DNA of 64,000 bases, from contig CP136066.1 in assembly GCA_032622095.1 (NCBI GenBank), positions 64,698,609 to 64,762,608 on the forward strand. Reading direction: 5' to 3'. Below the pieces are notes generated by a model, which did not search any database, was not told the origin of the DNA, and saw nothing but the letters and a program-made list of their open reading frames with translations. The DNA comes from Siphonodentalium dalli. Lineage: Eukaryota > Mollusca > Scaphopoda > Gadilida > Siphonodentaliidae. Shown one piece after another: positions 1 to 11,494 of this stretch (positions are counted from its first letter, which is position 1; each line of letters starts with the position of its first letter). A program made the position numbers and the translations under genes.

Positions 1-179
1 AGTCCATAAATTTGGCCGAAATTATTTAAATTATCTAAATATGCGGGTTTTTCTTTGAAAACAATTTTGGCGATATCACGTACACGGGGGTGATCCAATT
101 GGAACACAACCCATTTGCTAATTGTCATCTCAATACATCCAAAATAGCGTACAAAAGCCTCAATAGAGTATTTACGACC

Positions 180-530
180 ATCAAGTGTGTTCCATCCCAT
201 CCAATTGGTTTACGAAACCACGAGACACTCGCTGGTTGGTTTGAGATATTCGATGATGGTTTTGTACACTAGTTGGGACACTCATAGGTTGGGTTGTGGG
301 ACATTTTGCATGGGATGGATTTAGACACCAGTTGTTTTAGACACTTCTGATGGTTTAAGGTAATCGTCGTGATACATGGGACACCCATTTGGATGGTTAT
401 GAACAGTCATTAAATGGCGTGGGACACCCAGTGGATGGTTTGGGGTTCTCAATTGATGGTTTGAGACGCTCGTTGAGTTGTTTGGGATGTTTTGGAATAC
501 TCATTTGAGCGGGGTTGGACACTATCGTAC
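180..530 (+). repeat. Degenerate about 31-bp tandem repeat
   Basis: Units resembling GGGACACTCA.TTGGATGGTT recur with strong divergence. ORFs in this stretch are repeat translations. Confidence 0.5.
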
Positions 531-1956
531 TCATAAGTGCAAATATAGTCATTATGGGGGGGGGGCGTGGGGTCTCTGGAGGAATACGGAACCTAGAAAA
601 TCTGATTTATTTGAATATTCCTGGGGTGTAACACATTTGAGGCATCAAACCTTTCGTACGCGATTGTGCAAATAAAACCCAGCAGGCTCTCGGGTTAATA
701 GCCAGTTATGTTGGAAGGGCCACGTTAGAAGGTTTATCAATCTAAACCTCCCCATTATATGAAAATGTCATAATGTATAATTGTATCTTTCTTCTGCTCA
801 TATTACCTGAAAATCCCTCAGAATTAATATAATACACCCTTACACCAGTTTTTTTATAATTGAATGTCATTATTCCATTTAGTATAAAGAAAGGGCTAAA
901 TAATTCATCTCACATGGAGATACTTCGAATTGCGTAATGTCCATGATATACCTGGATATACAGGGTATTATGCTTATCCGTGCATGCTTGACGAGTGTTT
1001 CTATCATATGGAAATTAATGGAGGGGAAAATGACGCTTCGTTGGTGCAGGTAATATATGCATACACAACAAAGAACAAATCGAGTACATGAGACACTGCG
1101 ATTTAATGACCGTTTCATGCATAACATCGAGATGTCGAGCTATCATGCAGGTGTTTTATGGGCTGAAACGTTGGAATCTCGATCATGAACCCCACGTAGC
1201 TATTAATTGTATGATGCTGCAATACTCGCTATATCCATATTTGCGAATCTTGGAAGAACCCGTTGTAAACTCGATGAAAACTCGAACCTAACATGGGGTG
1301 CAAATAGAAATTACTGGAAGGGGTGCATTTAGAAACTATAGGTGAACACCCCTAACAGGGACCTCCAGCCACGTCCCTGCTAACTCGTGAGTTACACTGA
1401 TTTAACACATCATAGCCTATACTATTAATGACATCAGAACATATATGAAACACATACAAACATACATGCCTTCACTCTTGTGCATGCACCCACACCCTAA
1501 AGATGATCCATGTGCCGGTCTGTCCGAATGATAATTGGGATATTTTCAAGCAGAAACGGTCAAAATGTGAAGCATATCATTCGCATCTTTGACATCCCAG
1601 CTCTGGTGTGTCGACATTTCATCGCAGGATCGATCTGCGGCTTTGATACCCGAAGTTATGATGGGTACCCACACTTGGACTAAGCTAGTATTTTTGCGAA
1701 CCGCTCTGCAGGTTGGACAATTTATGGTTAATTAAACATATATTTTTCTATTGATACACACATTATCCGCCATCTACAACTGATAATTATGGTTCAAACG
1801 AACCACCTAACGTCAGAATGTGTCTACTATTTATGATAAAAGCGGAAATGAGTAGGAATTTCTATTAAAGTTATCGGGTGAGAGCAAGCTGTGGTCGCTA
1901 TCTCATTGAGGGGATATTCCGCTAAAGTTATGTTTTAATAGTGGATATCACCCCAT
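531..1956. other. Intergenic, nothing recognised
   Basis: A G-homopolymer near 555 and AT-rich DNA. Short ORFs lack motifs. No RNA gene was seen. Confidence 0.4.
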
Positions 1957-2444
1957 TTAAAGGTACTCAATCCGAACAGAGGGTCCCCATCTCAACAGAT
2001 TCCAACAACAACAATCCGATCAAATGGTCCTATATTACTATTTCTTTGGCTTTGGGGGTAAAAAATATTTGATTCGAGTCGAGGAACCCATCAAACAAAG
2101 CTCAGAGTTATTAGATATTGATTTTTGAAATTTGTTATTTACTCGAGATGAGTACTAATAATTGCCTTCAACTGCCGGAATCTGCTCGGGATGTGTACAC
2201 CAAAATCTATTCAAACCGACAAGGATGGATAACTCTAAAATCAAGTGGTAATAATAACGCAATTTTGACTGAGTTCTGGGCCAGAAAGTATTCCCGATAA
2301 TGAAAAATAATAGATTTCTAAATATAGATATCTAACAAATCTGAGCTTTGATGGGTGACTTCCTCGACTCGAGTCAAATATTTTTGACCCCCGAAGCCAT
2401 TGAAATAGTAATTGAGAGGAGTTTTATCGATTGAGTACCTTTAA
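1957..2444. mobile_element. TTAA-flanked MITE (AGGTACTCAATC ends)
   Basis: TTAA at 1957-1960 and 2441-2444 flanks inverted ends AGGTACTCAATC / GATTGAGTACCT. The arms extend inward with interruptions: TTTGGGGGT...GATTCGAGTCGAGG on the left, and its complement near 2355-2405. The ORF at 2118-2300 is inside and is not a gene. The start of a related element is seen at about 4715. The TTAA target suggests a piggyBac-like non-autonomous element. Confidence 0.75.
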
Positions 2445-2639
2445 GGACAAGGGGGTCGATACAATTTTCCTCCATTTACCATCACTCTGAAGTCTGAAGT
2501 TAGCGGACGTAATTTCGTTGTGTTTTTGCTGTTTAACCATTCGGCAAACCTCGTCAGATTCCGTCATCCTTGGCCCGCAGAGGTCACATGTCGAGGAGTT
2601 CAGAATGGCTGTTTAACGTCAAGAAAAATTATCAATGGA

Positions 2640-2910
2640 AGCATCCGGCATCCGATATATGTGCCCGACGTCATCCGGCGTACGGTGGTCTGGCATCCGG
2701 AATACGCCATAACAGACACCGCATCCGGCGTACGAAAAGGGGAGTCGTCACCCTCTCATATGGGAACAGCCTAACATATGAACAGACTAACATATGAACA
2801 GCATAACTAACATATTAACAGCATAACATATGAACAGCCTAACATATGAACAGCATAACATATGAGAACACTCAGAACAGCGTAACATATGAAAAGCATA
2901 ACATATTGAA
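2640..2910 (+). repeat. Short tandem repeats (GCATCCGG, then AACATATGAACAGC)
   Basis: Iterated GCATCCGG / CATCCGGCGTACG runs to about 2735. About ten units of TAACATATGAACAGCA-type sequence follow, to 2910. Confidence 0.75.
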
Positions 2911-3141
2911 ACTAGACCATCTCAAGGTATACATTTAGAAAAGAATGTGAATACATTTCAATAGTCGAAGTACTCATATAATAAGCATATAGCTGATAGT
3001 CGCGGGTACAGATAATGCGAAACAACTCTATTGTGTTTATTGGCAATTCTGCTGCTTTCCGTTCTAATAACCCTTTACCCAACAGAACGGCCCTGTGCCA
3101 ATGCATTCTCTTATATATTTTGTATTCACGCCTGTCGTGGT

Positions 3142-3506
3142 TTAACCCTTTACCCAACAGAACGCCCAGAAACGCCCTAACAGCCTAAATTATCTTCGGT
3201 CTGTCTCAATAAAACCATGGAAATATGGGTATCATTGGAACCGGCTCATTGAGCACATTGTGATAGTTACAGTTATGCCCTGTGCCAATGCATTCTCTTA
3301 TATATGCGAGTCGACCATAGGTCGCCTCGCATATATAAGAGAATGCATTGGCCTAAAAAAAACTTTTTTTTAACACTTTTTACCATTTTTTCTTTAATAT
3401 GTGTTAAGCCAATGCATTCTCTTATATATGCGAGGCGACCTATGGTCGACTCGCATATATAAGAGAATGCATTGGCACAGGGCCGTTCTGTTGGGTAAAG
3501 GGTTAA
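3142..3506. mobile_element. TTAA-flanked MITE with two palindromic arms
   Basis: TTAA at 3142-3145 and 3503-3506 flanks inverted ends CCCTTTACCCAACAGAACG. Inside, two 70-bp segments (3277-3350 and 3408-3480) are inverted copies of each other. Each is itself nearly palindromic around GGTCGAC / GTCGACC-type centres, with TATATATGCGA arms and AATGCATT ends. The outer flanks (GTATTCACGCCTGTCGTGG and its complement) are also inverted. A third partial copy lies at 3066-3120. This is a piggyBac-like non-autonomous element or a composite of two insertions. Confidence 0.8.
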
Positions 3507-3768
3507 ACCACGACAGGCGTGAATACAAAATATTTCCGCCCAGGCAAATCTCTGCTTGCACAGCGTTGTTCGGTCATTCGGTTAGCAGAACGCTGGATTA
3601 TTTCTCTTCTATACAAGTTCAGTATGCCACACGTTTGACACAAAACTTCTGAACGGTTTGACCATGCACGTGTAGGCGTCATGGTCACGTGGGTCATGTG
3701 ATTTTCGTTGGCAATGGCAACAGACGTTACAAGTTACACGTACGTGTGTGTGTGTGTGTTCCGGGCTA

Positions 3769-5532
3769 GTAGAGACCTTTCGCAAAACTCACGTTTACGA
3801 TTACGGATACGGATAGGGTACTACGTCACCAACCTTTGTGTACTTTCTAATCGTTCTCGTATTTTACTATCCGTAATAACGGTTACGATTTCATGGTTTC
3901 TAATAAGCTCAAATAACACCTGAAGTTTATTGTCTGCAATATATCACTTTACTCCGTTCGAGACTGTATATGTAATACATATATGTATATCATGTAAACC
4001 ATCCAGTTGTATTGATATCGATATGCTGTTTAGATTGTCAATCACTGTACTCTTCGTCGTGAATCACGAACTTCCCGCGAAATAAGATCGCTATTCACAA
4101 CGGATAGCCATCGCTGGCTGCGACACAAAGCTTTACAGTAAGAGTAGTGCACTATGAAACCAGTCGCCAAAAATACAGTATATAGTATGCGATGCATGAG
4201 GAGTTTTTGAGTGATTATTATGTGCAAGATAGTACACAATATATAGTGAAATTCAACAATTATTTAATTCAACAACACATGGTGGTGTCATAACGTGTGC
4301 AGTTATGGAATGCCCCAGGAGAGCTTAAAGAGTGGCATACACGTATTAATGAAGAGTGAAAGATTTTGTGTTCTCATCCCCTTTCCCGAATTGAATAGTT
4401 AATTCAATTTAATAATATTCCGTTTTCGGTCGAAGTAGGGTTTTATATATATCTCTCTCGTAGAGTCTGTAATGCAGGGCATTTTAAAATTACATGGAAT
4501 TCATAACCGAGTTCTAAGTTACATAAAGTACTCTTTCTGTCTGAGTAATCTGAACCCACCCTGGATCCCGATTCAACTGTAGTGATTTCTGCTCCTGAAC
4601 CGTAACTAAAAGAATATTTGGCACACCCACCGACATCACCCGAGCTCAGCAGTCTCTGTCAGGTTTGTTCTTTGCATTTATTTCTAATTTAAAAAACATG
4701 CACGCACAAATGCGGCATTTAAAGGTACTTAATCCGATTCGATGTCCCCATATATCATCAGATTCCAACAACAATTTCTTTTTTGAAATGCCGCTTCTGT
4801 TATCAGAATCGAGAAATTGCTCAAAATTAATGCTAACCACAGTCAACTATATTATAAAATTGCCCAAAACCTGTTATTTATCAACATTTTGTTCAACGAA
4901 ATTTTGCCGGTTTGTCATATATCTGACAAAAAAAGCAACTTGATGCGCATCGCTTCTACCGTGTCGACTTTATTTCGATTTGGTAGTACCAAGTCAGAAG
5001 TGATGCACATCAGCGAGCACACCAACCTTATGTCTGATTTCCTAAACCCACGAAATCGCATTGAAATCAAATCGTGGACTTTAAGCGACTTGAACGATGG
5101 CGTCCTGGTTGATGTGAGGTCCAAATTCAGGAACCCCTCTTCCCATCAGCATAACGTCTATCTGGTCATTCATGCTAAAACGAACTGAATTTCCACCACA
5201 TATGACCTGGCATTTTATACCTCTATATTGCCACAATATATCACGAGAATCCCGGGTCGTACGTTGTGACTAGTCGAATTATTGACAACATTAGCAGGTC
5301 ATGATTATCGCATTGTTTCAAATGAGACGATAAGTGAAGTATTAAGGGACTGTATACCAAACGCACGCTTTGAGTTGTAAAAGTGGTACGAAATAATGAT
5401 CGTACGTGTTCGTCAAAACTCTTACGCGTAATCGTTTTGCGAAAGGACTTTTTGGCCATACGGATAGACTTACGACAACGAATAGCTATCCGTATTCGTA
5501 ATCGTAAACGTGGCGATGCGAAAGGTCTCTAG
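3769..5532. mobile_element. TA-flanked inverted-repeat element, 1.76 kb
   Basis: Terminal inverted repeats of about 47 bp (GTAGAGACCTTTCGC... and, reversed, CTAGAGACCTTTCGC...) both contain CACGTTTACGATTACG. The element is flanked by TA on both sides and is absent from the duplicate locus at 47220. TA flanks fit a Tc1/mariner-type target, but no transposase with a DDE motif was found. The longest internal ORF (4817-5188, +, 123 residues) matches nothing I recognise. An end of the AGGTACT-type MITE lies inside at about 4717. Probably non-autonomous. Confidence 0.75.
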
Positions 5533-5559
5533 TATCCAACAATACACGTGTAGTTTTAT

Positions 5560-5950
5560 GCCACATCCGACTTGACACCAAATTATTAAACAAATCTTGA
5601 ATCAAGTTTTCGCTCTTCATGATCAGAATGATATTGGTTATTGTTGTAGGATGGTCCACAACATGTATGTAATGCTAAGCGACAGCAATATAATTTACTG
5701 AGCTCTCAATATCCCTGCCTTACTCCTGTTCCCATATTATTCTAAAACAAAACATTGCAATTCTTCCCAGGGTGCGAGCTTCCATCATGATAACGGAATT
5801 ACAGACCACAACGAATACGAATGGAATAAGAGATCCAGATCCAGTAATTGTCGTGAAAGAGGCAATATTCCGTAACTGTATAAATATTTGAAACCAAATA
5901 AGCATCAGATGATTCAACAAGTGATTTGGTTCTTTACACTCTTAAAACAA
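5560..5950 (-). pseudogene. GPCR relic 1 (loop 2-TM6 fragment)
   Basis: The minus-strand translation contains SLIPFVFVVVCNSVI and EARTLGRI, recognisably TM5 and the start of intracellular loop 3 of the receptor family. Traces of RQG..REL and TM6 follow with frameshifts. Nothing equivalent to TM1-TM4 or TM7 was found nearby. It is a decayed fragment. A near-identical copy lies at about 47250-47640. Confidence 0.75.
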
Positions 5951-5963
5951 TAGGTATTAAGCT

Positions 5964-6190
5964 TTGTCGCAGGGGGAGTACCAAATTTTTGGTACTCTAG
6001 AGTACCAAATTGTTGGTACCCTAGATTATATACCAAAATTTTGGTACTCTAGAGTACCTACTAAATATTTAAGTTCTATCCGGGCATTATGCATAATTAT
6101 ACTACCCGAAGTACCAAATATCAAGACAGGTACTCTGACGTATTTAGGTACTATGCATAGCAACTAGCAATTTGGTACTTCAGTGAACCA
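5964..6190. repeat. GTACCAAA/TTTGGTAC dyad cluster
   Basis: Repeated short palindromes built from GTACCAAA..TTTGGTAC and ACTCTAGAGT are present in several copies. They are present again at 47660-47900 in the duplicate segment, with small rearrangements. No protein is supported here. Confidence 0.8.
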
Positions 6191-6559
6191 AGCATATTAT
6201 GTACTAAGCCCAGGAGAACCTGCCCAGATACCAAGCACTCGAAATTACGAAACATGGCCGACGGCAAATTTAACAATGTGGCATGTTATATTCCAAATGA
6301 TGCTACGGCGTTTAAACATCGAATTAAGTACAAAACATCATGGACTCCCTTGCATAGTGCTAAATGAAATAATCCGAATTATACATGTATTACCTTTATT
6401 AGTATAGAACCTTGATCGTGATTTTGTACTTAGTTCAAGGTTTAATATCTCGATTTCAGGATATCCATGAACTGTTCCCTGCATGTGGAGTAAAACTGGT
6501 CTGAATGTCTAAAATAATGTCTTAATTTGTGTGCAATAATATTAAAGTAAACATTATAA

Positions 6560-8345
6560 ATCAAACATCTTAAACAGGTCTGGATGAAACACCAATCGAT
6601 CTAGAATAGCCCGATACATTAAATACTACATTGCGATAAATCGCAAACCTTAACGAATCGCAAACTACTTTGCAATAAATATATGCGATTTAGTGTAAAG
6701 GTTTTCGATTGATCACAAAGGTTTGCGATTAATCACAATAGTTTGTGATTTATCGCAGATATAGTTTTATGCATTGGCACTAATGGGCTTGAACCGTATA
6801 CATATAAATATAAATCAGACATCTTCAACAGGTCTGTGTAAACCACAAATCGATCTATAATAGCACGGTTGGGCTAAAATAGACCGACCAGTCTTTCACA
6901 GCCAGCATGCATGTGGGATAAGGGGAGCAAACCTTTGCGATAAATCACAAAACAACTTTTCGAAAAATCACAAACACCTTTGCGATAACTCGCAAACCTT
7001 TACGATAAATCTCGAACATCTTTACGATAACTCTCAGACTGCGTACTGGGTGATTATATTTTGCGATTTATGGCAAAGGTGTTTGAGATTTGTCGCAAAT
7101 TTTGTTTGGCGCTAATGGGCTTCTGTAAACATTATAAATCAGACATTTCCCTGACCTGTTGCCTGCACGTGGAATAAAATTTGTCTGAAATAATCGTCCA
7201 AATTTGTATGTAAACAATATAAATCAGACATCTTAAACAGGTCTGAGTGAACAACCTATCAATCTATAATCGCCCAGTCGGGCTAAAATAGACCGATCGG
7301 TCATTCACAGCCAGATGCATGTGTGATGAGGGGAGCAAACCTTTTTGATAAATCACAAAACTTTGCGAAAAATCACAAACACCTTTGTGATAACACGCAA
7401 ACATTCACGATAAATTTCAAACATCTTTACGATAACTCTCAGACTACGTACTGGGTGATTATATCGCAAAGATGTTTGAGATTTGTCGCAAAGGTTTTTT
7501 GGCGCTAATGGGCTTCTGTAAACATTATAAATCAGACATCTTAAACAGGTCTGGGTCAGGATTTCCCTGACCTGTTGCCTGCACGTGCCTGATTGTCTGA
7601 AATAATCGTCCAAATAATCGTTCTTAATTTGTGTGCAATTAAAGTAAACATTATAAATCAGACATCTTAAACAGGTCTGAGTGAACAACCTATCAATCTA
7701 TAATTGCCCGGTCGGGCTAAAATAGACCGATCGGTCATTCACAGCCAGCATGCATGTTTGATGAGGGTAGCAAATCTTTGCGATAAATCAAAAAACGACT
7801 GCGAAAAATCACGCAAACCTTTGCGATAACTCGCAAACCTTTGCGATCAATCTCAAGCATCTTTATGATAACTCTAAAACTACTTGGTGATTATACTTTA
7901 CAATTTATCGCAAACATGTTTGAGATTTATCACAAAGGTTTGTGATTTATTGCAGATATATTACTATGCGTTGGCACTAATGTGCTTGAACCGTATAAAC
8001 ACAATAAATCAGACATCTTAAACAGGTCTGGATGAACCACAAATCGATATACATGTATAATAGCATGGTCGGGCTAAAATAGACTGATCGGTCTTTCACA
8101 GCCAACATGCATGTAGGACACGGGTAGCAAACCAATACTTAAAACAAAATTAATTCTGATCTCTTTTGCAGAACACCATATAATTATTTACTGAGAATAT
8201 TCAAAATATACATACATGTATACAGATATTCAAACAAACAGATTCAAATTGTCAAGAAATTGAGAGTTCCCACTCTTACAACAGTGAGCACTGTGCCAGG
8301 AAGACCGATCGGTCTATTTTAGCCCGATCAGGCTATTATAGTTAC
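6560..8345. repeat. Long tandem array of dyad motifs (about 350-440 bp units)
   Basis: Units restart with AGACATCTTAAACAGGTCTG near 6560, 6815, 7215, 7530, 7655 and 8007. Each carries a CCGATCGG dyad region (GACCGATCGGTC, AGCCCGRTCGGGCT) and runs of GCAAACCTTTGCGATAAATC-type sequence that form TTTGCGAT/ATCGCAAA palindromes. Minus-strand ORF 7353-7688 is a repeat translation, not a gene. Confidence 0.85.
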
Positions 8346-10789
8346 TCTGTGGTTCACTCAGACCTTTCTTTGTACCCATAATAAATATCGCGTATATAGT
8401 ATGTAATTGTCGTAGTTCCTACGCTGCATTATGTGAACAAAGCCAAATGCTGTTCCAGAACCTGTTGTACAGTATATAAATATCAAGCGATAAGCAAAAT
8501 ACTCAACAATGGGGAGACCATTAACTTTTGGTCAATTAAAACTGACACCATGTTGTTTGCAAAATACCATTATAGCACTCACTAGTCTTCGCCACAATAT
8601 GTTGGTGTTGAATGGGTCACCGGAATTATTATCATTCTCCTAAAAAAATTGCCACTGTGTTGAGTGTTTTGCTTATCGTAAACTTCCAATGTGCTGTATC
8701 CGTGTATCGGTATATAAACAAATGCTAAGACAACACAAAGCGAGTTTAATGTATTTAATATATGATCAAGTTTGGTACAGCCATAGTGAATAAATTATTC
8801 TCCATTCGCATCAATGCGTCAATGAGTCAATGCCATTGCCTGATCACCAGAGTCATATAATGTAGAATTTCGCGAATATGGTTTCCAGTTATGGAAGAGG
8901 TTATTTCCTAGCAAAGCGTTCAGAATGATAGCCACACATGTTTTGATAAGAACATGATGCATCTGGAAATTTGAATGCTCTACATGTACATGTACACGTA
9001 CAAGTATGTATACAGCTATGCTCTAATTGACCCCTCCCCCTTAATGATCTTGACCACCGATTTTAACGTGCTACTCGACCGCGTTGATGCTATTAACCAT
9101 GATCAATCTTACCATGACTGACCTTCGTAAAGTCAGCGTTACAACCACCACAGAGTGTATATTTCTGACATGGCTTGACGCTGCATCGATGATGCAGTTG
9201 TGAATGTCGGTCAGTGACCCAACTTCGAATGTTGATTAAACCATAAACAAATTATGAATTGATACATATGTATATTGTTTTGAGTATTCTTAACACGGTG
9301 CATGGCGCTCACAAAAAGCTGGACTAGATGTAAGGTGGCCATGTGAACAATTAATACAGTGGTCGCAAAATATTATTACTAATACCGTAGTATGATTACC
9401 CGCGGTTGCCACATGTCAACCACTTGACCATGTTTGAACGGCGGTATGGTATAACCGGTGTCATTGACGCTCTACAAACTTGTTAAAGGGGACGATTAAT
9501 TAGAGCAGATCTGTAGTACGTTATCGATACAGTGAACAAAGTCAACTTCTAATAAAAGCTTGTGACGGATTCAGTGATAATGTGTGTCCCAGAATTGGAT
9601 CCGTCTCTCCGAGACTACCCGTCATTCCATACATATATCAACATAATATCACAGCATCAACGTCGTTTCGATCAACAGAATAGTAGACTCCACTATCCCA
9701 TAACTGGGCGATATTTGATGCCGTATAAGAACAATATCAATCGTGGTGATACCATTTTATTGTGATTGAATGGCGGTACAACTGCGGTCATTAACAGCCT
9801 ACAACCAGTTCATGCATACATCACATTCACAACACTATAAATCAGTTCGTCACAGACTCCTTCGAAACATTCAAAACAATGTTCAGCAGACTCCGAAACT
9901 GGTAGACATGGCCACACATATGTTACGTTGAAATATGATGTATCATGAGACGATTGACAGATCTGTATCCACACGTCAGTTCGCGATAACTAATTCCGAA
10001 GAAGACAATATCGACACGTTGTTGTTGTTGATATTTTCATGTACTAATCACTAGTGGTTGATATCATAGCTTTGGGGAATTATTCTCGCGTCAGTACCAA
10101 GTGTAACACCAAAAACAGCATTGGTTTGGACAGCTGTTGGAATATTGTGAACAGTCACAGTGACAGTCGAATTAACAAGTAAACGACTCGAAAAAATCAA
10201 CATCGACCGGTTTTTGTAGTTTAACAGCTTCTCCGATTCACATACAGACCCACATCAAACAGCGTTGACATTATTCCAGAACATCTACAACACAAGAAGT
10301 AACCTATTTGATCCAATTTCGCAAAATTTAGTCATAATAAATTAATTTTTCATTTTTTTTCTTCCGGCGTTGTTATAGCAACGGGTTATCGGCAAAATTA
10401 CTCATTTTAGGCCCCACAAAAACTTAAAAAGTGTACCTGTAAGTCGAGGCCGAATTCGCCTTTAAATAAATGATGCAAGCGGGTGTTGTGTCGTGTTCCT
10501 CCGTTGTTATAAGGTACTTTTAAACGATATATCTATGACAGCGAGTCGATGAGCGGCCAATTTTTCACTTTTGTTTGATCATTTGCACACGACACTCGAT
10601 ATCGACACACATGACGGTCTCAACCAATCAGCTTGGAGCCATGATTTGATACTATGTGGAGTACCAAACCATCTGGGTTCTATAGCGTTAAACAGGGACT
10701 AAAGGTATGTAGTATCAACCTGTTTGATAGTATCGCGGCTTTTGGTTCTATGGAGTACCTACATCAATTGCTTTATTTGAGAGTGTATG
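8346..10789. other. Intergenic, nothing recognised
   Basis: AT-rich DNA without a convincing ORF, repeat array or RNA gene. Weak similarity between about 9430-9480 and 9765-9810 (GGCGGTA...GTCATT.AC) may be an old repeat. GTACC-type motifs reappear near 10660-10765. Confidence 0.4.
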
Positions 10790-11494
10790 GTCAAATAACC
10801 AATCTGGTCTTGGTGAGATGATTTGTAGAACCTATCGCAAACCACCAAGGAATCGCATCCTTTAAAACTTCTTGTTCTTAGTCCACAGGGAACCAAAATA
10901 TTCATCTATCTGGTAAATAATATATACGGTTCTAGCTATGGATCTATCTCTGAATCGCATACTTTTGGCTCGTTTTTTTTCTTCGCAAAGGTTTATTCTA
11001 TTAAAATGAAACCTGTTTGGTAGGAGTCGATTTTGTACGGACCATATACCTAGACTCTAATGCAGAAATCCCTCAGATACATTAACACTGGGATAGTTAA
11101 AAATCCTTTTGCGTGGAACTTTTTTTCAGAAGTTCGCGGTCATAATTGAACCATTGTGGAATGATGAACAATGACTCGCTTATCTGTCAATTATTGTGAG
11201 TCCGTTGCAAGCTTCAGTTTGAATTATAACATATATTCTATAATGCATGAAATCTCAATAACAATAGTTCGCTCTGTAAGAACACCATTAGAAGAAAATC
11301 CATTGGAAGCAACCGCCGACATCACAATCTCTTGCTCTGCATGCAAACTGGAGTCTGCGTTGAGTGGAATCGAACGTTACAATGCATTTTATGTTTATAT
11401 GTCATATTTATAATATGACCGACTTTCGGATCTCTAAAGTAAGAACAGATATATACGCTCCGAATATGGGGAATAATTCGACGCGTATCGTAAT
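10790..11494 (+). promoter_or_regulatory. Conserved 5' flank of GPCR A
   Basis: The DNA upstream of GPCR A resembles the DNA upstream of GPCR C in several blocks. The block at about 10800-10980 (TCTTGGTGAGATGATTTG onward) matches 55155-55345. The block at about 11268-11335 (GACATCACAATCTCTT) matches 55720-55772. The last 30 bases before the start also occur before GPCR B, which shares the GCAAACTGGAGTC block. These blocks are candidates for shared promoter or 5' UTR elements. No clear TATA box or splice site could be assigned. The match may reflect recent duplication rather than constraint. Confidence 0.5.

Larger units (their letters stand above)
3667..7078. repeat. Segmental duplication partner of 47122-48644
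   Basis: The stretches 3667-3768 and 5533-7078 match 47122-48644 closely. The 1764-bp block 3769-5532, and about 115 bases near 6790-6908, are absent from the other copy. The shared segment contains GPCR relic 1/2 and the dyad-rich repeats. Confidence 0.88.

Noticed and set aside
4817-5188. 123-residue ORF inside the TA-flanked element as a transposase
   Set aside because: No DDE triad, DNA-binding domain or other family mark is visible and the length is too short.
7353-7688. 111-residue minus-strand ORF with repeated CLRCLIYNVY
   Set aside because: The repeats mirror the tandem dyad array; no protein is supported.
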